Positions 30,583-43,930 of a stretch of 64,000 bases of DNA are shown in pieces. Numbering within the stretch: the stretch's first letter is position 1; each line of letters opens with the position of its first letter. This DNA is from Pectobacterium colocasium (GTDB taxonomy: Bacteria; Pseudomonadota; Gammaproteobacteria; Enterobacterales; Enterobacteriaceae): assembly GCF_020181655.1 (NCBI RefSeq), contig NZ_CP084032.1:1240001-1304000 (forward strand), written 5' to 3'. The notes under the pieces are model-generated. The model did not search any database, was not told the origin of the DNA, and saw only the letters and a program-made list of their open reading frames with translations. Made by a program: the position numbers and the translations under genes.

Positions 30583-30602
30583 TGTTATGTTATAACATAT
30601 GC
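30583..30602 (-). promoter_or_regulatory. Zur-like operator of rpmE2-ykgO
   Basis: ATGTTATAACAT (30587-30598) is a perfect 12-bp palindrome matching the centre of the enterobacterial Zur box (GTTATA-TATAAC type). Its position right before rpmE2 and the known Zur control of ykgM support the call. Confidence 0.7.
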
Positions 30603-30753
30603 GTTATGTTGCGCTTTTTTGGCATCAGGATCAACCATTATGTTGCTTTGGGGCTGTTGCATCCCTCTAAGCCACGATAAACACGGATAAAGAGCTAAAC
30701 AGCGCGGTTTGGCACGAGTTAGTCGACATGAAAAGGGAAGAGGGTTGGGGAAA

Positions 30754-30779
30754 GAAAAAAGGCCGCGAGGCGGCCTTTT
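30754..30779 (-). terminator. acrAB terminator
   Basis: A 10-bp stem AAAAGGCCGC/GCGGCCTTTT with a three-base loop is followed by a T run on the minus strand, 21 bases after the acrB stop. Confidence 0.88.
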
Positions 30780-30800
30780 AGAGTAGATATGGGGGCAGTT

Positions 30801-33800
30801 TTAGTGCGCTGCTGTGTCGTCTACTTTCTTGCCGAAGCGACGGCGGACAACCACAAAGAACACTGGAACGAAGAAGATAGCCAGCACGGTTGCGGTAATC
30901 ATCCCGCCCATTACGCCAGTACCAACGGCGTTCTGTGCACCGGACCCCGCACCGCTACTGATTACCAGCGGCATTACCCCGAGGATAAAGGCAAGGGATG
31001 TCATCAAGATTGGGCGCAAACGCATACGAACGGCATCCAGCGTTGCTTCTATCAGTCCTTTCCCTTCTTTTTCCATCAGATCTTTAGCAAATTCGACGAT
31101 CAATATGGCGTTCTTCGCGGATAGCCCTATGGTTGTCAACAGGCCCACCTTAAAGTAAACGTCGTTTTCAAGACCTGTCATATTTGCCGCAATCAATGCG
31201 CCGATGATCCCCAATGGAACAACCAGCATGACGGAGAACGGTATTGACCAGCTCTCATAAAGCGCTGCCAGACACAGGAACACGACAATCAATGAAATGG
31301 CATAGATTGCAGGTGCCTGGTTACCGGATAACCGCTCCTGATAGGACATACCCGTCCATTCGTAACCGATACCTTGTGGTAATTGGGTAACGAAATTTTC
31401 CATCAATGCCATGGCTTCGCCGGTACTCTTACCTGGAGTCGCTTCACCTTGTATCTGCATGGATGGCTGGCCATTATAACGTTCCAGACGCGGTGAACCG
31501 TATTCCCAGTGGCTCTGCGTGAATGCAGAGAATGGCACCATTTGTCCATTGCTACCGCGGATGTACCAGTTTTTAATGTCATCTGGCAGCATACGGAAAG
31601 GTGCATCGGCCTGAACGTAAACTTTCTTCACACGACCTCGATCGGTAAAGTCATTTACATAAGAACCACCCAGCGCAGTTGCCAATGTTGAACTGATATC
31701 CGACAGTGATACGCCGAGCGCCTGTGCTTTTTCCTGATCGATATCGAGACGGAACTGCGGGGTATCTTCCATCCCGTTAGGACGAACCTGCACCAGCGTA
31801 TCAGGGTGTTGTGCAGCCATGCCCAACAGTTGGTTACGCGCTTCCGTCAGTTTTGCATGGCCAAGGTTAGCCTGGTCAATCAACTGGAAGTCAAAACCAG
31901 TGGCTGTCCCCAGTTCGATAATCGCAGGAAGGTTGACTGCGAACACCATGGCTTCTTTATACTCACTAAAGGCTGCGTTCGCTCTTGCTGCAATCGCCTG
32001 AACTTTATTCTCTGTGCCGCTTCGTTCACTCCAGTCATTCAGGCTGGTGAAAGCCAGTCCGACATTCTGCCCGCGGCCAGAGAACCCGAAACCTGAGATC
32101 GTAAATACAGATTTGACGTTATTTTTCTCATTATCGAGATAGTAGTTCGTCATTCGGTCCATGATCTTCTGGGTATTTTCCTGCGTTGCTCCTGAAGGCA
32201 ATTGAACGATGTTCAGGAGAACGCCCTGGTCTTCATCTGGCAGGAACGACGTTGGCAAACGCAAGAACAGGAATGCCAGCCCGACCACAATCAGCAGATA
32301 GATGACCAGATAACGCCCGGTGCTGCGCAGAATATTGGCCACGCTATCGGTGTAATGATGCGTGCTTTTCTCAAACAGTCTGTTGAACCAGCCGAAGAAG
32401 CCTTTTTTCTCGCCGTGATCGCCTTTGGCAATCGGTTTCAACAGGGTTGCGCAAAGGGCTGGCGTCAGAACCAACGCGACCAGCACCGACAGCACCATCG
32501 CAGAAACGATTGTGATGGAGAACTGGCGGTAGATTGCCCCTGTGGAACCACCGGTAAAGGCCATTGGCACGAAGACCGCGGACAGCACCAGCGCGATACC
32601 GACTAACGCGCCCTGGATTTGCTCCATGGAACGTTTGGTGGCTTCTTTAGGCGGCAGACCTTCTTCCGCCATGACACGTTCCACGTTTTCCACCACAACG
32701 ATGGCGTCATCCACCAGAAGCCCGATGGCGAGCACCATCGCGAACATCGTCAAGGTGTTAATGGAATAACCAAACGCGGAGAGGATTGCAAACGTCCCCA
32801 GCAACACGACCGGCACCGCAATAGTTGGGATCAGCGTGGCACGGAAGTTCTGCAAGAACAGGTACATGACCAGGAATACCAGTACGATGGCTTCCACCAG
32901 CGTTTTCACTACTTCGTTGATCGAGATCTTAACGAAGGGCGTTGTATCGTACGGGTAAACGACTTTTAGGCCAGCAGGGAAGAATTCTTCGGCCTTGGTC
33001 AGTGCATTTTTGACTGCGGTTGCCGTATCCAGGGCGTTCGCTCCTGTTGCCAATTTGATACCGATACCGGCAGCAGGTTTACCGTTAAAACGAGCGATAA
33101 CGTCGTAACCTTCTGCACCCAGCTCAACGCGTGCAACGTCTTTAAGACGAACCTGAGAGCCATCTGCGTTAACTTTCAGCAGTATTTTAGAAAATTCCTC
33201 TGCTGAATTCAGACGGGTTTGCGCAATGATGGAAGCATTTAATTGCTGTCCGGGAACCGGTGGGGCGCCGCCCAATTGTCCTGCAGCGATCTGGTTGTTT
33301 TGAACCCGAATTGCCGTGGTGACATCGCCAGCCGTTAATTGATAGTTATTAAGCTTGTTCGGATCCAGCCAGATACGCATGGCGTACTGGGAGCCAAATA
33401 ACTGCGCGTCACCGACACCGGATGTCCGGCTGATAGGGTCTTTAACGTTAGCTGCTACGTAGTCAGCGATATCTTCCTGTGACATTTTGCCGTCTTCACT
33501 GATGAAGGCGGCAACCATGAGGAAACTGCTACTGGATTTCTGAACGTTAACCCCTTGCTGCTGTACTTCCTGCGGTAGCAGTGGCATAGCCAGTTGCAGC
33601 TTATTCTGCACCTGAACCTGAGCGATGTCCGGATCCGTGCCTGCCTCAAACGTCAGCGTAATCTGAACCGAACCAGAAGAGTCACTGTTTGATGACATAT
33701 ACATCAGGTTATCGATGCCGTTCATATTCTGTTCGATAACCTGCGTAACGGAATCTTGCAGCGTTGATGCATCGGCCCCTGGATAAGTTGCTATTACGTC

Positions 33801-33929
33801 AATCGCGGGGGGCGCGATCGTTGGATACTGGGCAACCGGTAATTTAACAATTGCCAGCAACCCCGTCAGCATCACCATGATGGCGAGTACCCATGCAAAA
33901 ATGGGTCGATCTATAAAAAACTTAGCCAT
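30801..33929 (-). CDS. acrB: RND multidrug efflux pump AcrB
   Basis: AcrB (1042 residues; E. coli 1049) is the inner-membrane proton-driven pump of the AcrAB-TolC complex. The proton relay is visible as the double Asp in [13 protein letters not shown] and the Lys in [11 protein letters not shown]. Two large periplasmic porter loops follow helices 1 and 7. It exports antibiotics, bile-like compounds and plant antimicrobials; in soft-rot bacteria it helps survive plant defences. It lies 28 bases downstream of acrA. Confidence 0.98.
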   Translation of the reverse strand: MAKFFIDRPIFAWVLAIMVMLTGLLAIVKLPVAQYPTIAPPAIDVIATYPGADASTLQDSVTQVIEQNMNGIDNLMYMSSNSDSSGSVQITLTFEAGTDPDIAQVQVQNKLQLAMPLLPQEVQQQGVNVQKSSSSFLMVAAFISEDGKMSQEDIADYVAANVKDPISRTSGVGDAQLFGSQYAMRIWLDPNKLNNYQLTAGDVTTAIRVQNNQIAAGQLGGAPPVPGQQLNASIIAQTRLNSAEEFSKILLKVNADGSQVRLKDVARVELGAEGYDVIARFNGKPAAGIGIKLATGANALDTATAVKNALTKAEEFFPAGLKVVYPYDTTPFVKISINEVVKTLVEAIVLVFLVMYLFLQNFRATLIPTIAVPVVLLGTFAILSAFGYSINTLTMFAMVLAIGLLVDDAIVVVENVERVMAEEGLPPKEATKRSMEQIQGALVGIALVLSAVFVPMAFTGGSTGAIYRQFSITIVSAMVLSVLVALVLTPALCATLLKPIAKGDHGEKKGFFGWFNRLFEKSTHHYTDSVANILRSTGRYLVIYLLIVVGLAFLFLRLPTSFLPDEDQGVLLNIVQLPSGATQENTQKIMDRMTNYYLDNEKNNVKSVFTISGFGFSGRGQNVGLAFTSLNDWSERSGTENKVQAIAARANAAFSEYKEAMVFAVNLPAIIELGTATGFDFQLIDQANLGHAKLTEARNQLLGMAAQHPDTLVQVRPNGMEDTPQFRLDIDQEKAQALGVSLSDISSTLATALGGSYVNDFTDRGRVKKVYVQADAPFRMLPDDIKNWYIRGSNGQMVPFSAFTQSHWEYGSPRLERYNGQPSMQIQGEATPGKSTGEAMALMENFVTQLPQGIGYEWTGMSYQERLSGNQAPAIYAISLIVVFLCLAALYESWSIPFSVMLVVPLGIIGALIAANMTGLENDVYFKVGLLTTIGLSAKNAILIVEFAKDLMEKEGKGLIEATLDAVRMRLRPILMTSLAFILGVMPLVISSGAGSGAQNAVGTGVMGGMITATVLAIFFVPVFFVVVRRRFGKKVDDTAAH

Positions 33930-33957
33930 GAATTATACCGGCTCCTGTTAGAACGTC

Positions 33958-35151
33958 TTAAGACTTCGCGGGTTCTGCTGGTGCTTGTTGCGCCTGCTGA
34001 TTTTCTTGGGCGACTTCTTTAGCCTTCACCTGCGCACCAGGTATGATTTTCTGCAGACCCGTAACAATAACGCGATCGCCCGCTTTCAGGCCTTCGGTAA
34101 CCAACCATTTGTCACCAATAGCTTTACTGGTTGTAAGCGTACGGGGTTCCACTTTATCGCCTTCCCCAACTACCATAGCGGTAGCCTGACCACGTGGATC
34201 GCGGGTGATGCCTTGCTGAGGGACTAATAAGGCTGTTGGGTTAACGCCGGAATCGAGACGGGCGCGTACAAACATACCGGGAAGCAGGTTGTGCTGTGGG
34301 TTAGGGAAAATAGCACGCAGCGTGATGGAGCCAGTGGTTTCATCTACCGTGACATCAGAGAATTCCAATGTACCTGCCTCGGTATATTCCGTACCGTTTT
34401 CCAACAGCAGGCGGACATTGGCTTTGCCTGCACTTTGTTTCAGCGTACCGTTTTCCAGTTCTCTTTTCAGTTGCAGGAAATCATTGCTGGACTGCGTGAC
34501 GTCAACATAGATCGGATCAAGCTGCTGCACGGTCGTTAATGCCGTCGCTTGCCCGGTAGCCACTAATGCACCTTCTGTCACCGTGGATTTACCCACGCGC
34601 CCTTCGATAGGCGAATTGACTTTGGTGTAAGCCAGATTGATTTGTGCGGTGTCCACTGCTGCTTTGGCCGCTTGAACGGCAGCATCAGCCTGACGAGAAG
34701 TGGCGACGGCCTGGTCATAATCCTGCTTGCTGACGTAGTTGGTGCCCAGCAGTGGCTTATAACGGTTAACGGTCAGACGGGCAATTTCCGCCTGAGCCTG
34801 AGCCTGAGCGAGTGACCCTTTGGCGCTGTTGTAGTTTGCCTGATAGGTCGCAGGATCGATTTGGTACAGCGATGCGCCCGCTTTAACGTCCGACCCTTCA
34901 ACGAAGTTGCGTTTGAGGATAATCCCACCAACCTGTGGACGAACCTCAGCAATGCGGTAAGCACTTGTACGGCCCGGCAGCTCGGTCATGACATTCAGTG
35001 CTTCCGTTTTTAACGTGACAATACCCACTTCAGGCATCTGCTGCTGTGCGCCGCCTTGCTGATTATTGCCGCCATCACATCCTGCGAGCATTAAGCCGCC
35101 AGAAAGCATCAGAACTGCCGCCAGAGGCGTTAGCCCTCTGTTTTTGTTCAT
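33958..35151 (-). CDS. acrA: Periplasmic adaptor lipoprotein AcrA
   Basis: AcrA (397 residues, same as E. coli) has a lipobox (LMLAGC, Cys25), a lipoyl/barrel-sandwich domain split by a long alpha-helical hairpin (about 95-175), and a beta-barrel domain. It bridges AcrB and TolC. The C-terminal 30 residues are rich in Gln, Ala and Pro. Transcription is divergent from acrR over an AcrR operator. Confidence 0.97.
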   Translation of the reverse strand: MNKNRGLTPLAAVLMLSGGLMLAGCDGGNNQQGGAQQQMPEVGIVTLKTEALNVMTELPGRTSAYRIAEVRPQVGGIILKRNFVEGSDVKAGASLYQIDPATYQANYNSAKGSLAQAQAQAEIARLTVNRYKPLLGTNYVSKQDYDQAVATSRQADAAVQAAKAAVDTAQINLAYTKVNSPIEGRVGKSTVTEGALVATGQATALTTVQQLDPIYVDVTQSSNDFLQLKRELENGTLKQSAGKANVRLLLENGTEYTEAGTLEFSDVTVDETTGSITLRAIFPNPQHNLLPGMFVRARLDSGVNPTALLVPQQGITRDPRGQATAMVVGEGDKVEPRTLTTSKAIGDKWLVTEGLKAGDRVIVTGLQKIIPGAQVKAKEVAQENQQAQQAPAEPAKS

Positions 35152-35241
35152 AGATAAACCTCAAGTGTCCGATTTGAAATTGACCAATGGATCACAAGCC
35201 CAAAAACCCATTGCTGCTATAGTCTTATGTTCGTGCTATGT

Positions 35242-35265
35242 TACATACATACTTGAATGTATGTA
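35242..35265. promoter_or_regulatory. AcrR operator
   Basis: A 24-bp inverted repeat with arms TACATACAT and ATGTATGTA around ACTTGA, in the acrA-acrR intergenic region. It is nearly identical to the AcrR operator of E. coli. Confidence 0.93.
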
Positions 35266-35293
35266 AATCTCACTTTCCTTCAAATACAGCGAT

Positions 35294-35380
35294 ATGGCAC
35301 GAAAAACCAAACTATCATGGCACGAAAAACTAAAAAACAGGCTCAGGAAACCCGACAACAGATACTGGATACTGCGTTAA
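35294..35380 (+). other. Out-of-frame duplicate start and 28-codon overlapping frame before acrR
   Basis: ATGGCACGAAAAAC occurs at 35294 and again at the acrR start (35317), 23 bases apart and thus in different frames. The upstream copy opens a 28-codon frame beginning MARKTK that overlaps acrR and stops at 35378-35380. Whether it is translated is unknown. Confidence 0.6.
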
Positions 35381-35958
35381 GAGTGTTCTCTGAGCATGGT
35401 GTGTCTGCAACTTCATTGTCTGACATTGCGACTGCTGCCGGCGTGACCCGGGGTGCTATTTATTGGCATTTTAAAAATAAAGCTGAAATATTTGATGAGA
35501 TCTGGGCGCTGGCAGAATCGAAAATCAGTGAGTTTGAAATAGAGTATCAGACAAAATTCCCTGATAATCCACTCCGTGTGATGCGTGAATTATTGATTTA
35601 TATGCTGCGTTTAACCGTTAGCGATACGCACTGGCGTTCCATTATGGAGATTGCTTTTCACAAATGTGAGTTTGTCGGTGAAATGTTGCAATCGTATAAT
35701 GCACGCAAGGAACTCTACCTTTCCTGCTACGTCGATATTGAAGAAAATCTGATTCAGTGCATTCGTATGAGCATGTTGCCGACGGACATTCATCCCCGCC
35801 GTGCAGCGATTGCGCTGCGTGCCTACTTTTCCGGTGTGATGGAAAACTGGTTATTTATGCCGGAAAGTTTCGATCTCGATCAGGAAGCCCCTGCGCTGGT
35901 GGATGCCTTTATCGATATGCTGCATTTTAGCCCGGCGCTACGCAAACCCGCTGAATAA
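35317..35958 (+). CDS. acrR: TetR-family repressor AcrR
   Basis: AcrR (213 residues) has the TetR helix-turn-helix (SLSDIATAAGVTRGAIYWHFKNK, residues about 33-55) and a C-terminal ligand-binding domain. It represses acrAB and its own gene through the operator at 35242-35265. The start MARKTKKQAQETRQQ matches E. coli; the 20-codon upstream extension has no similarity. A near copy of the start lies just upstream in another frame. Confidence 0.95.
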   Translation: MARKTKKQAQETRQQILDTALRVFSEHGVSATSLSDIATAAGVTRGAIYWHFKNKAEIFDEIWALAESKISEFEIEYQTKFPDNPLRVMRELLIYMLRLTVSDTHWRSIMEIAFHKCEFVGEMLQSYNARKELYLSCYVDIEENLIQCIRMSMLPTDIHPRRAAIALRAYFSGVMENWLFMPESFDLDQEAPALVDAFIDMLHFSPALRKPAE

Positions 35959-35992
35959 GCCGTCGCTGGACGGCGCTAACGCCTTTTATCAT

Positions 35993-36172
35993 TCAATGTC
36001 CCTTTGATCGCGGGGCTGCGTCGCTTTCTTCTTGTGAGCGCTTTTTCTCAAAATCGTTACGGACAATATCCAGAGCAGCCAGAGCGATACGGGGCTCGAT
36101 CTGGTTTTCTTCCAGCAACATGATCAAATCGACCGCCAGTTTGATTTCGGGTGGGGCGTTTTCAAGTGACAT
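35993..36172 (-). CDS. rsmS: Pleiotropic regulatory protein RsmS (YbaM)
   Basis: A 59-residue gene read directly from the minus strand: [20 protein letters not shown] and then [20 protein letters not shown]. It matches YbaM, renamed RsmS in Pectobacterium where it affects secondary metabolism and virulence factors. It lies after priC on the same strand and is probably cotranscribed with it. The C-terminal 12 residues differ from E. coli. Confidence 0.9.
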   Translation of the reverse strand: MSLENAPPEIKLAVDLIMLLEENQIEPRIALAALDIVRNDFEKKRSQEESDAAPRSKGH

Positions 36173-36210
36173 GAACCAGTTCCTCTTTTTTCCTCGGTCA
36201 AGGCGCTGTG

Positions 36211-36747
36211 CTATAGCCCTTGCTCCCGACGTTCGATCTGGCGCTCCAGTCGAGACAGTGCCTGACGGCAGCGCGATAGTCGTCCTTCCAGCGCCGCCAG
36301 CTCTTTTTGTAACCGCTGTTGCTCGCTGAAAAGCGTCTGCGTGACGAGCAGGCTTTCTCTATCCTGAATCATGGCGAGCAAACGGCGTTCATAATCCTGA
36401 TGTTCTGCCAGCTTGTGATACACATCTTCCGCCGGCGGGGTCGCATACTGCTCCTGCCTGCGTAATGACTGCGTTGCCAGTTCACGCTGGAGTGCGGCTA
36501 TCTGGCTGACCAGCTTTTCTGCCAGAAATGCCACACGTTCGGTGCGTTGCTCTGCGACCAACTGTTTTATTGCCTGCAAATTTTGTTCAACTTCGGCGCG
36601 ATAATCCCGTAGTCGGGTGCCATAGCTGCTAAAAAGTTGGCGATCAAAGCGCGATTGCGGCACGGCCTTATCCGCCAGCGGTTCGAGTTCTTTCGCCAGC
36701 GTAGTAATTTGTTGTTCAAGCGCCTGCAGCAATCGGTGCGTGTTCAC
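36211..36747 (-). CDS. priC: Primosomal replication protein N'' PriC
   Basis: The 178-residue protein is Gln/Arg/Leu-rich and mostly helical ([38 protein letters not shown]), matching PriC. PriC helps reload DnaB at stalled forks, preferring forks with gaps on the leading strand. It is followed by rsmS and is divergent from ybaN, the same order as in E. coli. Confidence 0.93.
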   Translation of the reverse strand: MNTHRLLQALEQQITTLAKELEPLADKAVPQSRFDRQLFSSYGTRLRDYRAEVEQNLQAIKQLVAEQRTERVAFLAEKLVSQIAALQRELATQSLRRQEQYATPPAEDVYHKLAEHQDYERRLLAMIQDRESLLVTQTLFSEQQRLQKELAALEGRLSRCRQALSRLERQIERREQGL

Positions 36748-36955
36748 GGTTTCCCTTACGGTAAGGCTGATGATTCAGTGCATCGGTGCGTGGTGTATTG
36801 ATAATTGTTAGCCAACATCGCCTTAATACACCGTATGAGGATATCTTAACTAATTCATCAGACAAGGTGGTGATAAAGTGTGATAGACACTGTCGCAGAC
36901 AAAGCATACTGCGTAGACAAAACATATTGGTAGTGAACAACGTATAAAGGTGAAT

Positions 36956-37351
36956 ATGTATCGCGCGTTGCTGATTATATTAGGGTGGGTTTCCGTTGTG
37001 CTGGCAACGTTGGGTGTTGTGTTGCCTTTATTGCCGACCACACCTTTCTTGTTACTGGCTGCCTGGTGTTTTGCCCGTTCGTCCCCGCGTTTCCACGACT
37101 GGCTACTGTACCGTTCGTGGTTTGGCAGCTATTTGCGCCATTGGCAGCAGCATCGGGCACTGCCGCCGGGAGCAAAATGGAAGGCGGTTACCATGATTCT
37201 GTTAACGTTCGCGCTTTCGCTTTGGCTGGTCAAGCTGGTTTGGGTCAGGATTTTGCTATTGGTCATTTTGGCTATTTTGTTGACCTTTATGCTTCGTTTG
37301 CCCGTGATTGATCCAGAACAAGAAACACAGGGCGCGAATCCGAAAAGATAG
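36956..37351 (+). CDS. ybaN: DUF454 inner-membrane protein YbaN
   Basis: The 131-residue protein has an N-terminal hydrophobic hairpin (about 5-38) with the family motif LPLLPTTPFLLLAAWCFARSS and a C-terminal pair of membrane helices. It belongs to the DUF454 (YbaN) family, whose function is unknown. The ATG at 36956 is favoured over the in-frame GTG at 36950, because AAAGG then lies at a proper distance. Confidence 0.88.
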   Translation: MYRALLIILGWVSVVLATLGVVLPLLPTTPFLLLAAWCFARSSPRFHDWLLYRSWFGSYLRHWQQHRALPPGAKWKAVTMILLTFALSLWLVKLVWVRILLLVILAILLTFMLRLPVIDPEQETQGANPKR

Positions 37352-37564
37352 CGTGGGCGGCGACCTCTGTGATGGAAATATAAAAAATACGCACCCAGAG
37401 TGCGGATAGTTGCATTTGTCCGTCACTTTGACTAGATTTGAGCGTTTTCGTGCGCGGGTCGCCATTTCCTCTTTGTCATAATGCCTCTTCATCACGCCAT
37501 ACGATGATGAAAGCCTTGTGGTGACCGGCATTTGTATGTTCAGAACGTTTTATCAGGCACAACT

Positions 37565-38122
37565 ATGATGACCGTAACAGTGCAGCAGCAGGCAGAATTA
37601 ATTAAAAACAGTATCAAAAGCATCCCCGATTATCCGAAGCCGGGCATACTGTTCCGTGATGTCACCAGCCTGCTGGAAGATCCTGTGGCCTACGCAGCCA
37701 GTATTGAGATGTTGGCGAACCGTTACCGCAATAGCGGTGTGACGAAGGTTGTCGGCACGGAAGCGCGTGGTTTTCTGTTTGGCGCCCCGGTTGCTTTGGC
37801 GCTGGGTGTGGGTTTTGTTCCCGTGCGTAAACCGGGCAAGCTGCCACGTCCGACCATCAGCGAAAGTTATGAACTGGAGTACGGTTCAGATACGCTGGAA
37901 ATTCATGCCGATGCGATCTCTGCTGGCGATAATGTGCTGGTGATTGACGATCTGCTGGCAACGGGCGGTACGCTCGAAGCGACGGTGAAACTGATTCGTC
38001 GTCTGGGCGGCACGGTCAACGATGCGGCATTTATCATTAATTTGTTCGATCTGGGGGGCGAGCAACGCCTGACCGAGATGGGCGTCACCTGCTATAGCCT
38101 GGTTGACTTCCCCGGACATTAA
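37565..38122 (+). CDS. apt: Adenine phosphoribosyltransferase
   Basis: Apt (185 residues) converts adenine and PRPP to AMP in purine salvage. The PRPP-binding motif [13 protein letters not shown] and the RKPGKLPR hood are clear. Two tandem ATGs (37565, 37568) follow AGG; the first has the better spacing. An upstream 11-codon extension was rejected. It precedes dnaX as in E. coli. Confidence 0.96.
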   Translation: MMTVTVQQQAELIKNSIKSIPDYPKPGILFRDVTSLLEDPVAYAASIEMLANRYRNSGVTKVVGTEARGFLFGAPVALALGVGFVPVRKPGKLPRPTISESYELEYGSDTLEIHADAISAGDNVLVIDDLLATGGTLEATVKLIRRLGGTVNDAAFIINLFDLGGEQRLTEMGVTCYSLVDFPGH

Positions 38123-38196
38123 TCATAACAGTCTCGCCGATAGCGGCGTGGCTGTGTTAGCATGATCGCCTCAATAACTCGACTGTTGCGGTATTG

Positions 38197-40641
<2,445 letters not shown>

Positions 40642-40642
<1 letters not shown>

Positions 40643-41247
40643 TGCAGACCAGTCCGCTTCTTGAATCATTGATGGAAGCGCTGCGCTGCCTGCCGGGCGT
40701 TGGACCCAAATCGGCACAGCGCATGGCGTTTCAACTGCTGCAACGTAACCGCAGCGGCGGTATGCGCCTGGCGCAGGCGTTGACGCGGGCGATGTCCGAA
40801 ATCGGCCACTGTAGCGATTGTCGGACATTCACCGAGCAGGATGTGTGTGCGATTTGCTCGAATTCGCGTCGCCAGCAAAACGGCCAGATTTGCGTGGTGG
40901 AAAGCCCGGCTGATATTCAGGCTATCGAACAGACAGGGCAGTTTGCCGGCCGTTACTTTGTACTGATGGGACACTTGTCGCCGCTTGATGGCATTGGCCC
41001 GGACGATATCGGTTTGGGGCGGTTGGAAGAGCGCTTGCAGGTGGAGTCGATCAGCGAAGTGATTCTGGCAACCAACCCGACGGTTGAAGGCGACGCGACG
41101 GCGAACTATATCGCTGAACTGTGCGCACAACACGGTGTGATGGCCAGCCGTATTGCTCACGGTGTTCCCGTTGGCGGCGAGCTGGAAATGGTCGACGGCA
41201 CCACGCTGTCCCATTCACTCGCGGGGCGCCAGCCTTTCCGGTTTTAA
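40642..41247 (+). CDS. recR: Recombination mediator RecR
   Basis: RecR (201 residues, E. coli 201) has an N-terminal helix-hairpin-helix ([14 protein letters not shown]), a Cys4 zinc finger ([17 protein letters not shown]) and a Toprim domain ([12 protein letters not shown]). With RecF and RecO it loads RecA on gapped DNA. Translationally coupled to ybaB. Confidence 0.97.
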
Positions 41248-41253
41248 TCTGTC

Positions 41254-41280
41254 GGCTGCCAGCGCCATTATCTGGCAGCC
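41254..41280 (+). terminator. recR terminator
   Basis: A perfect 9-bp stem (GGCTGCCAG with CTGGCAGCC) with a 9-base loop is followed by a T-rich stretch (gcagttttgctttt). Confidence 0.7.
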
Positions 41281-41336
41281 GCAGTTTTGCTTTTCATTCT
41301 TATCGCACCGTTTTCTTTTTTCACTGAAATTTACCC

Positions 41337-41365
41337 CTTGAAATCAACCTGGTTTATCCCCATTT
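41337..41365 (+). promoter_or_regulatory. Sigma-32 heat-shock promoter of htpG
   Basis: CTTGAAA (41337-41343) and CCCCATTT (41358-41365), 14 bases apart, match the sigma-32 consensus. About 55 bases separate it from the htpG ATG. Confidence 0.9.
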
Positions 41366-41421
41366 GCTACTTATCGTCAGTTTAATCAGCCTGAATAATA
41401 TTAGGATTGAGGTAAGCAACA

Positions 41422-43311
41422 ATGAGTATGAAAGGCCAAGAAACTCGCGGGTTCCAGTCCGAAGTTAAGCAACTCCTGCATTTGATGATCCATTCGCTTT
41501 ATTCCAACAAAGAAATTTTTCTGCGTGAATTGATTTCCAATGCCTCCGATGCGGCAGACAAATTACGTTTCCGTGCGCTGTCTGCACCGGAACTGTATGC
41601 GGGCGATGGCGACCTGCGCGTGCGGGTGTCTACGGATAAAGAAAAACGTACGCTGACGATTTCTGACAACGGTATCGGCATGAGCCGTGACGAAGTCATT
41701 GATAATCTCGGTACGATTGCGAAATCCGGCACCAAGGCTTTTCTTGAATCGATGGGTTCCGATCAGGTTAAAGATAGTCAACTGATTGGCCAGTTCGGTG
41801 TGGGCTTCTACTCTGCCTTCATCGTGGCAGATAAGGTGACCGTGCGTACGCGTGCTGCGGGCGCGAATGCCGATCAGGGCGTGTACTGGGAATCTGCCGG
41901 GGAAGGCGATTACACCATTGCTGACATCACCAAAGACGACCGTGGAACGGAAATCACTCTGCATCTGCGTGAAGGCGAAGACGAATTTCTGGATGACTGG
42001 CGTGTGCGTTCCGTCATCAGCAAATATTCTGACCATATCGCGCTGCCGGTAGAAATTGAATCCCGGACGGAAAGCGAAGAAGAAGGCGGTGAGTCCACCG
42101 TTAGCTGGGAAAAAATTAACAAGGCGCAGGCTCTGTGGACGCGCAGTAAATCTGAAGTCAGCGATGATGAATACAACGAATTTTATAAGCACATCTCCCA
42201 TGATTTTACCGATCCGCTGAGCTGGAGCCACAACCGTGTGGAAGGTAAGCAGGAATACACTAGCCTGCTTTACATCCCTGCCCGTGCACCGTGGGATATG
42301 TGGAACCGCGATCATAAACACGGCCTGAAATTGTATGTTCAGCGCGTCTTTATTATGGATGACGCCGAACAGTTCATGCCGAACTACCTGCGTTTTGTTC
42401 GCGGCCTGATTGATTCTAACGATCTGCCATTGAACGTTTCCCGTGAGATTTTACAAGACAGTCGCGTGACGCAAAACCTGCGTAATGCGCTGACCAAACG
42501 CGTGTTGCAAATGCTGGATAAACTGGCGAAAGACGACGCGGAAAAATACCAGACGTTCTGGCAGCAGTTCGGTCTGGTACTGAAGGAAGGCCCGGCAGAA
42601 GACGGCAGCAACCGTGAAGCGATTGCGAAATTGCTGCGTTTTGCGACCACGCAATCTGACAGCTCCGCGCAGACGGTGTCGCTGGAAGATTACGTTAGTC
42701 GGATGGTGGAAGGTCAGGACAAGATCTACTACATCACGGCAGACAGCTATGCGGCGGCGAAGAGCAGCCCACATCTGGAGCTGTTCCGTAAGAAAGGTAT
42801 CGAGGTTCTGCTGTTGTCCGATCGTATTGACGAATGGATGATGAGCTACCTGACTGAGTTCGACGGTAAATCCTTCCAGTCAGTCAGCAAGGCCGATGAG
42901 GCGCTGGATAAACTGGCTGACGAAGAAAACGAGGAACAGAAAGAAGCGCAAAAAGCGCTGGAGCCGTTTGTTGAGCGTGTAAAAACCCTGCTGGGCGAGC
43001 GCGTTAAAGACGTGCGTTTCACTTACCGTTTGACCGATACGCCAGCGATTGTCGTGACGGATGCGGATGAGATGAGTACCCAGATGGCGAAACTGTTCGC
43101 CGCAGCCGGCCAGCAAGCTCCAGAAGTGAAGTACATTTTTGAACTGAATCCGGATCACGCGTTAATTAAACGCGCGGCCGACGTTTCTGATGAAGCGGAG
43201 TTTGGCGAATGGGTCGAACTGCTGCTGGATCAGGCTCTGCTGGCTGAGCGTGGTACGCTGGACGATCCGAACCTGTTCATTCGTCGTATGAATCAGTTGC
43301 TAAGTGCTTGA
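41422..43311 (+). CDS. htpG: Hsp90-family chaperone HtpG
   Basis: HtpG (629 residues) shows the GHKL ATPase motifs: [21 protein letters not shown] and [11 protein letters not shown]. Middle and C-terminal dimerisation domains follow. It is the bacterial Hsp90, which remodels client proteins with Dna[13 protein letters not shown] at 41422 is favoured because the GAGG ribosome-binding site is about 9 bases upstream; an in-frame ATG two codons later is the E. coli-like alternative. Confidence 0.98.
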   Translation: MSMKGQETRGFQSEVKQLLHLMIHSLYSNKEIFLRELISNASDAADKLRFRALSAPELYAGDGDLRVRVSTDKEKRTLTISDNGIGMSRDEVIDNLGTIAKSGTKAFLESMGSDQVKDSQLIGQFGVGFYSAFIVADKVTVRTRAAGANADQGVYWESAGEGDYTIADITKDDRGTEITLHLREGEDEFLDDWRVRSVISKYSDHIALPVEIESRTESEEEGGESTVSWEKINKAQALWTRSKSEVSDDEYNEFYKHISHDFTDPLSWSHNRVEGKQEYTSLLYIPARAPWDMWNRDHKHGLKLYVQRVFIMDDAEQFMPNYLRFVRGLIDSNDLPLNVSREILQDSRVTQNLRNALTKRVLQMLDKLAKDDAEKYQTFWQQFGLVLKEGPAEDGSNREAIAKLLRFATTQSDSSAQTVSLEDYVSRMVEGQDKIYYITADSYAAAKSSPHLELFRKKGIEVLLLSDRIDEWMMSYLTEFDGKSFQSVSKADEALDKLADEENEEQKEAQKALEPFVERVKTLLGERVKDVRFTYRLTDTPAIVVTDADEMSTQMAKLFAAAGQQAPEVKYIFELNPDHALIKRAADVSDEAEFGEWVELLLDQALLAERGTLDDPNLFIRRMNQLLSA

Positions 43312-43326
43312 TAGTGATACCCTTCA

Positions 43327-43352
43327 GACCCCGGTGTTAACCGGGGTCTTTC
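43327..43352 (+). terminator. htpG terminator
   Basis: A 9-bp stem GACCCCGGT/ACCGGGGTC with a four-base loop is followed by TTTCC, 15 bases past the htpG stop. Confidence 0.85.
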
Positions 43353-43446
43353 CGTTCTACGCATTTTCTTCCTGATGTCTTCCCTTTTCCGTCGCTGAAC
43401 GCTAGCAACTCTGCCTGCCGTCTTTACGCTCGTTCTTGGTTTAACA

Positions 43447-43675
43447 TCATTTCTGAGTCATTGGCAGTTCTTTGGCGCAAACTTGTTTTAGCAACGCATA
43501 TTGGTGGCTAATGACCAGCATTCCCAGTGGGCGGCTTGGGCATATTTCGAGAAGATGCGCCCAGATATTACGTTGGATCGAAGGATCGAGTTGCGCCGTT
43601 ATTTCATCTGCAATTAAAAAACGGGTACGCGGATTGAGGGCACGAAGCAGAGCATTCGCTCAACTCTCCCGATTT
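43447..43675 (-). pseudogene. Remnant of an oligopeptide/nickel-type ABC ATPase
   Basis: The minus strand encodes the end of an ABC ATPase: ALLRALNPRTRFLIADEITA, then QLDPSIQRNIW and the H-loop ISHQ, ending ELPMTQK. Walker B (FLIADE) and the switch His are visible, but Walker A and the first two thirds of the protein are missing. The signature region (SGELSE) is in a different frame from the rest. The piece is joined directly to a truncated permease, so a deletion removed the sequence between them. Confidence 0.85.
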
Positions 43676-43930
43676 ATACAAAACGCTGCATAATGCTGCA
43701 CCAATACCAATTTGCAAGCTGGTCAACGCTCCCTGAAAGCAGCGTGTCCACAAATCGCGCCCCAGATTATCCGTCCCGAACCAATACAGCGAGTCAGGTG
43801 GCAGATGTCGGGCCAGAAGATTAACCGCTAAAGGCGTATCCAGACTCGTGAAGCCATAAATCGCAATGAATAATAAGCCTAACGAAGAGATCAAGAGGCG
43901 AATGAAAGCGGGGGCTGGGTTATAGAGCAT
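43675..43930 (-). pseudogene. Truncated DppC/NikC-type permease
   Basis: The first about 85 residues of a DppC-type permease are present (MLYNPAPAFIRLL, one membrane helix, then YWFGTDNLGRDLWTRCFQGA, the typical FGTDxxGRD motif). Just after TSLQIGIGAALCSVL the sequence switches to the ATPase remnant, so the main membrane domain is gone. The start lies in the 3' end of the preceding permease, as in intact operons of this family. Confidence 0.85.
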
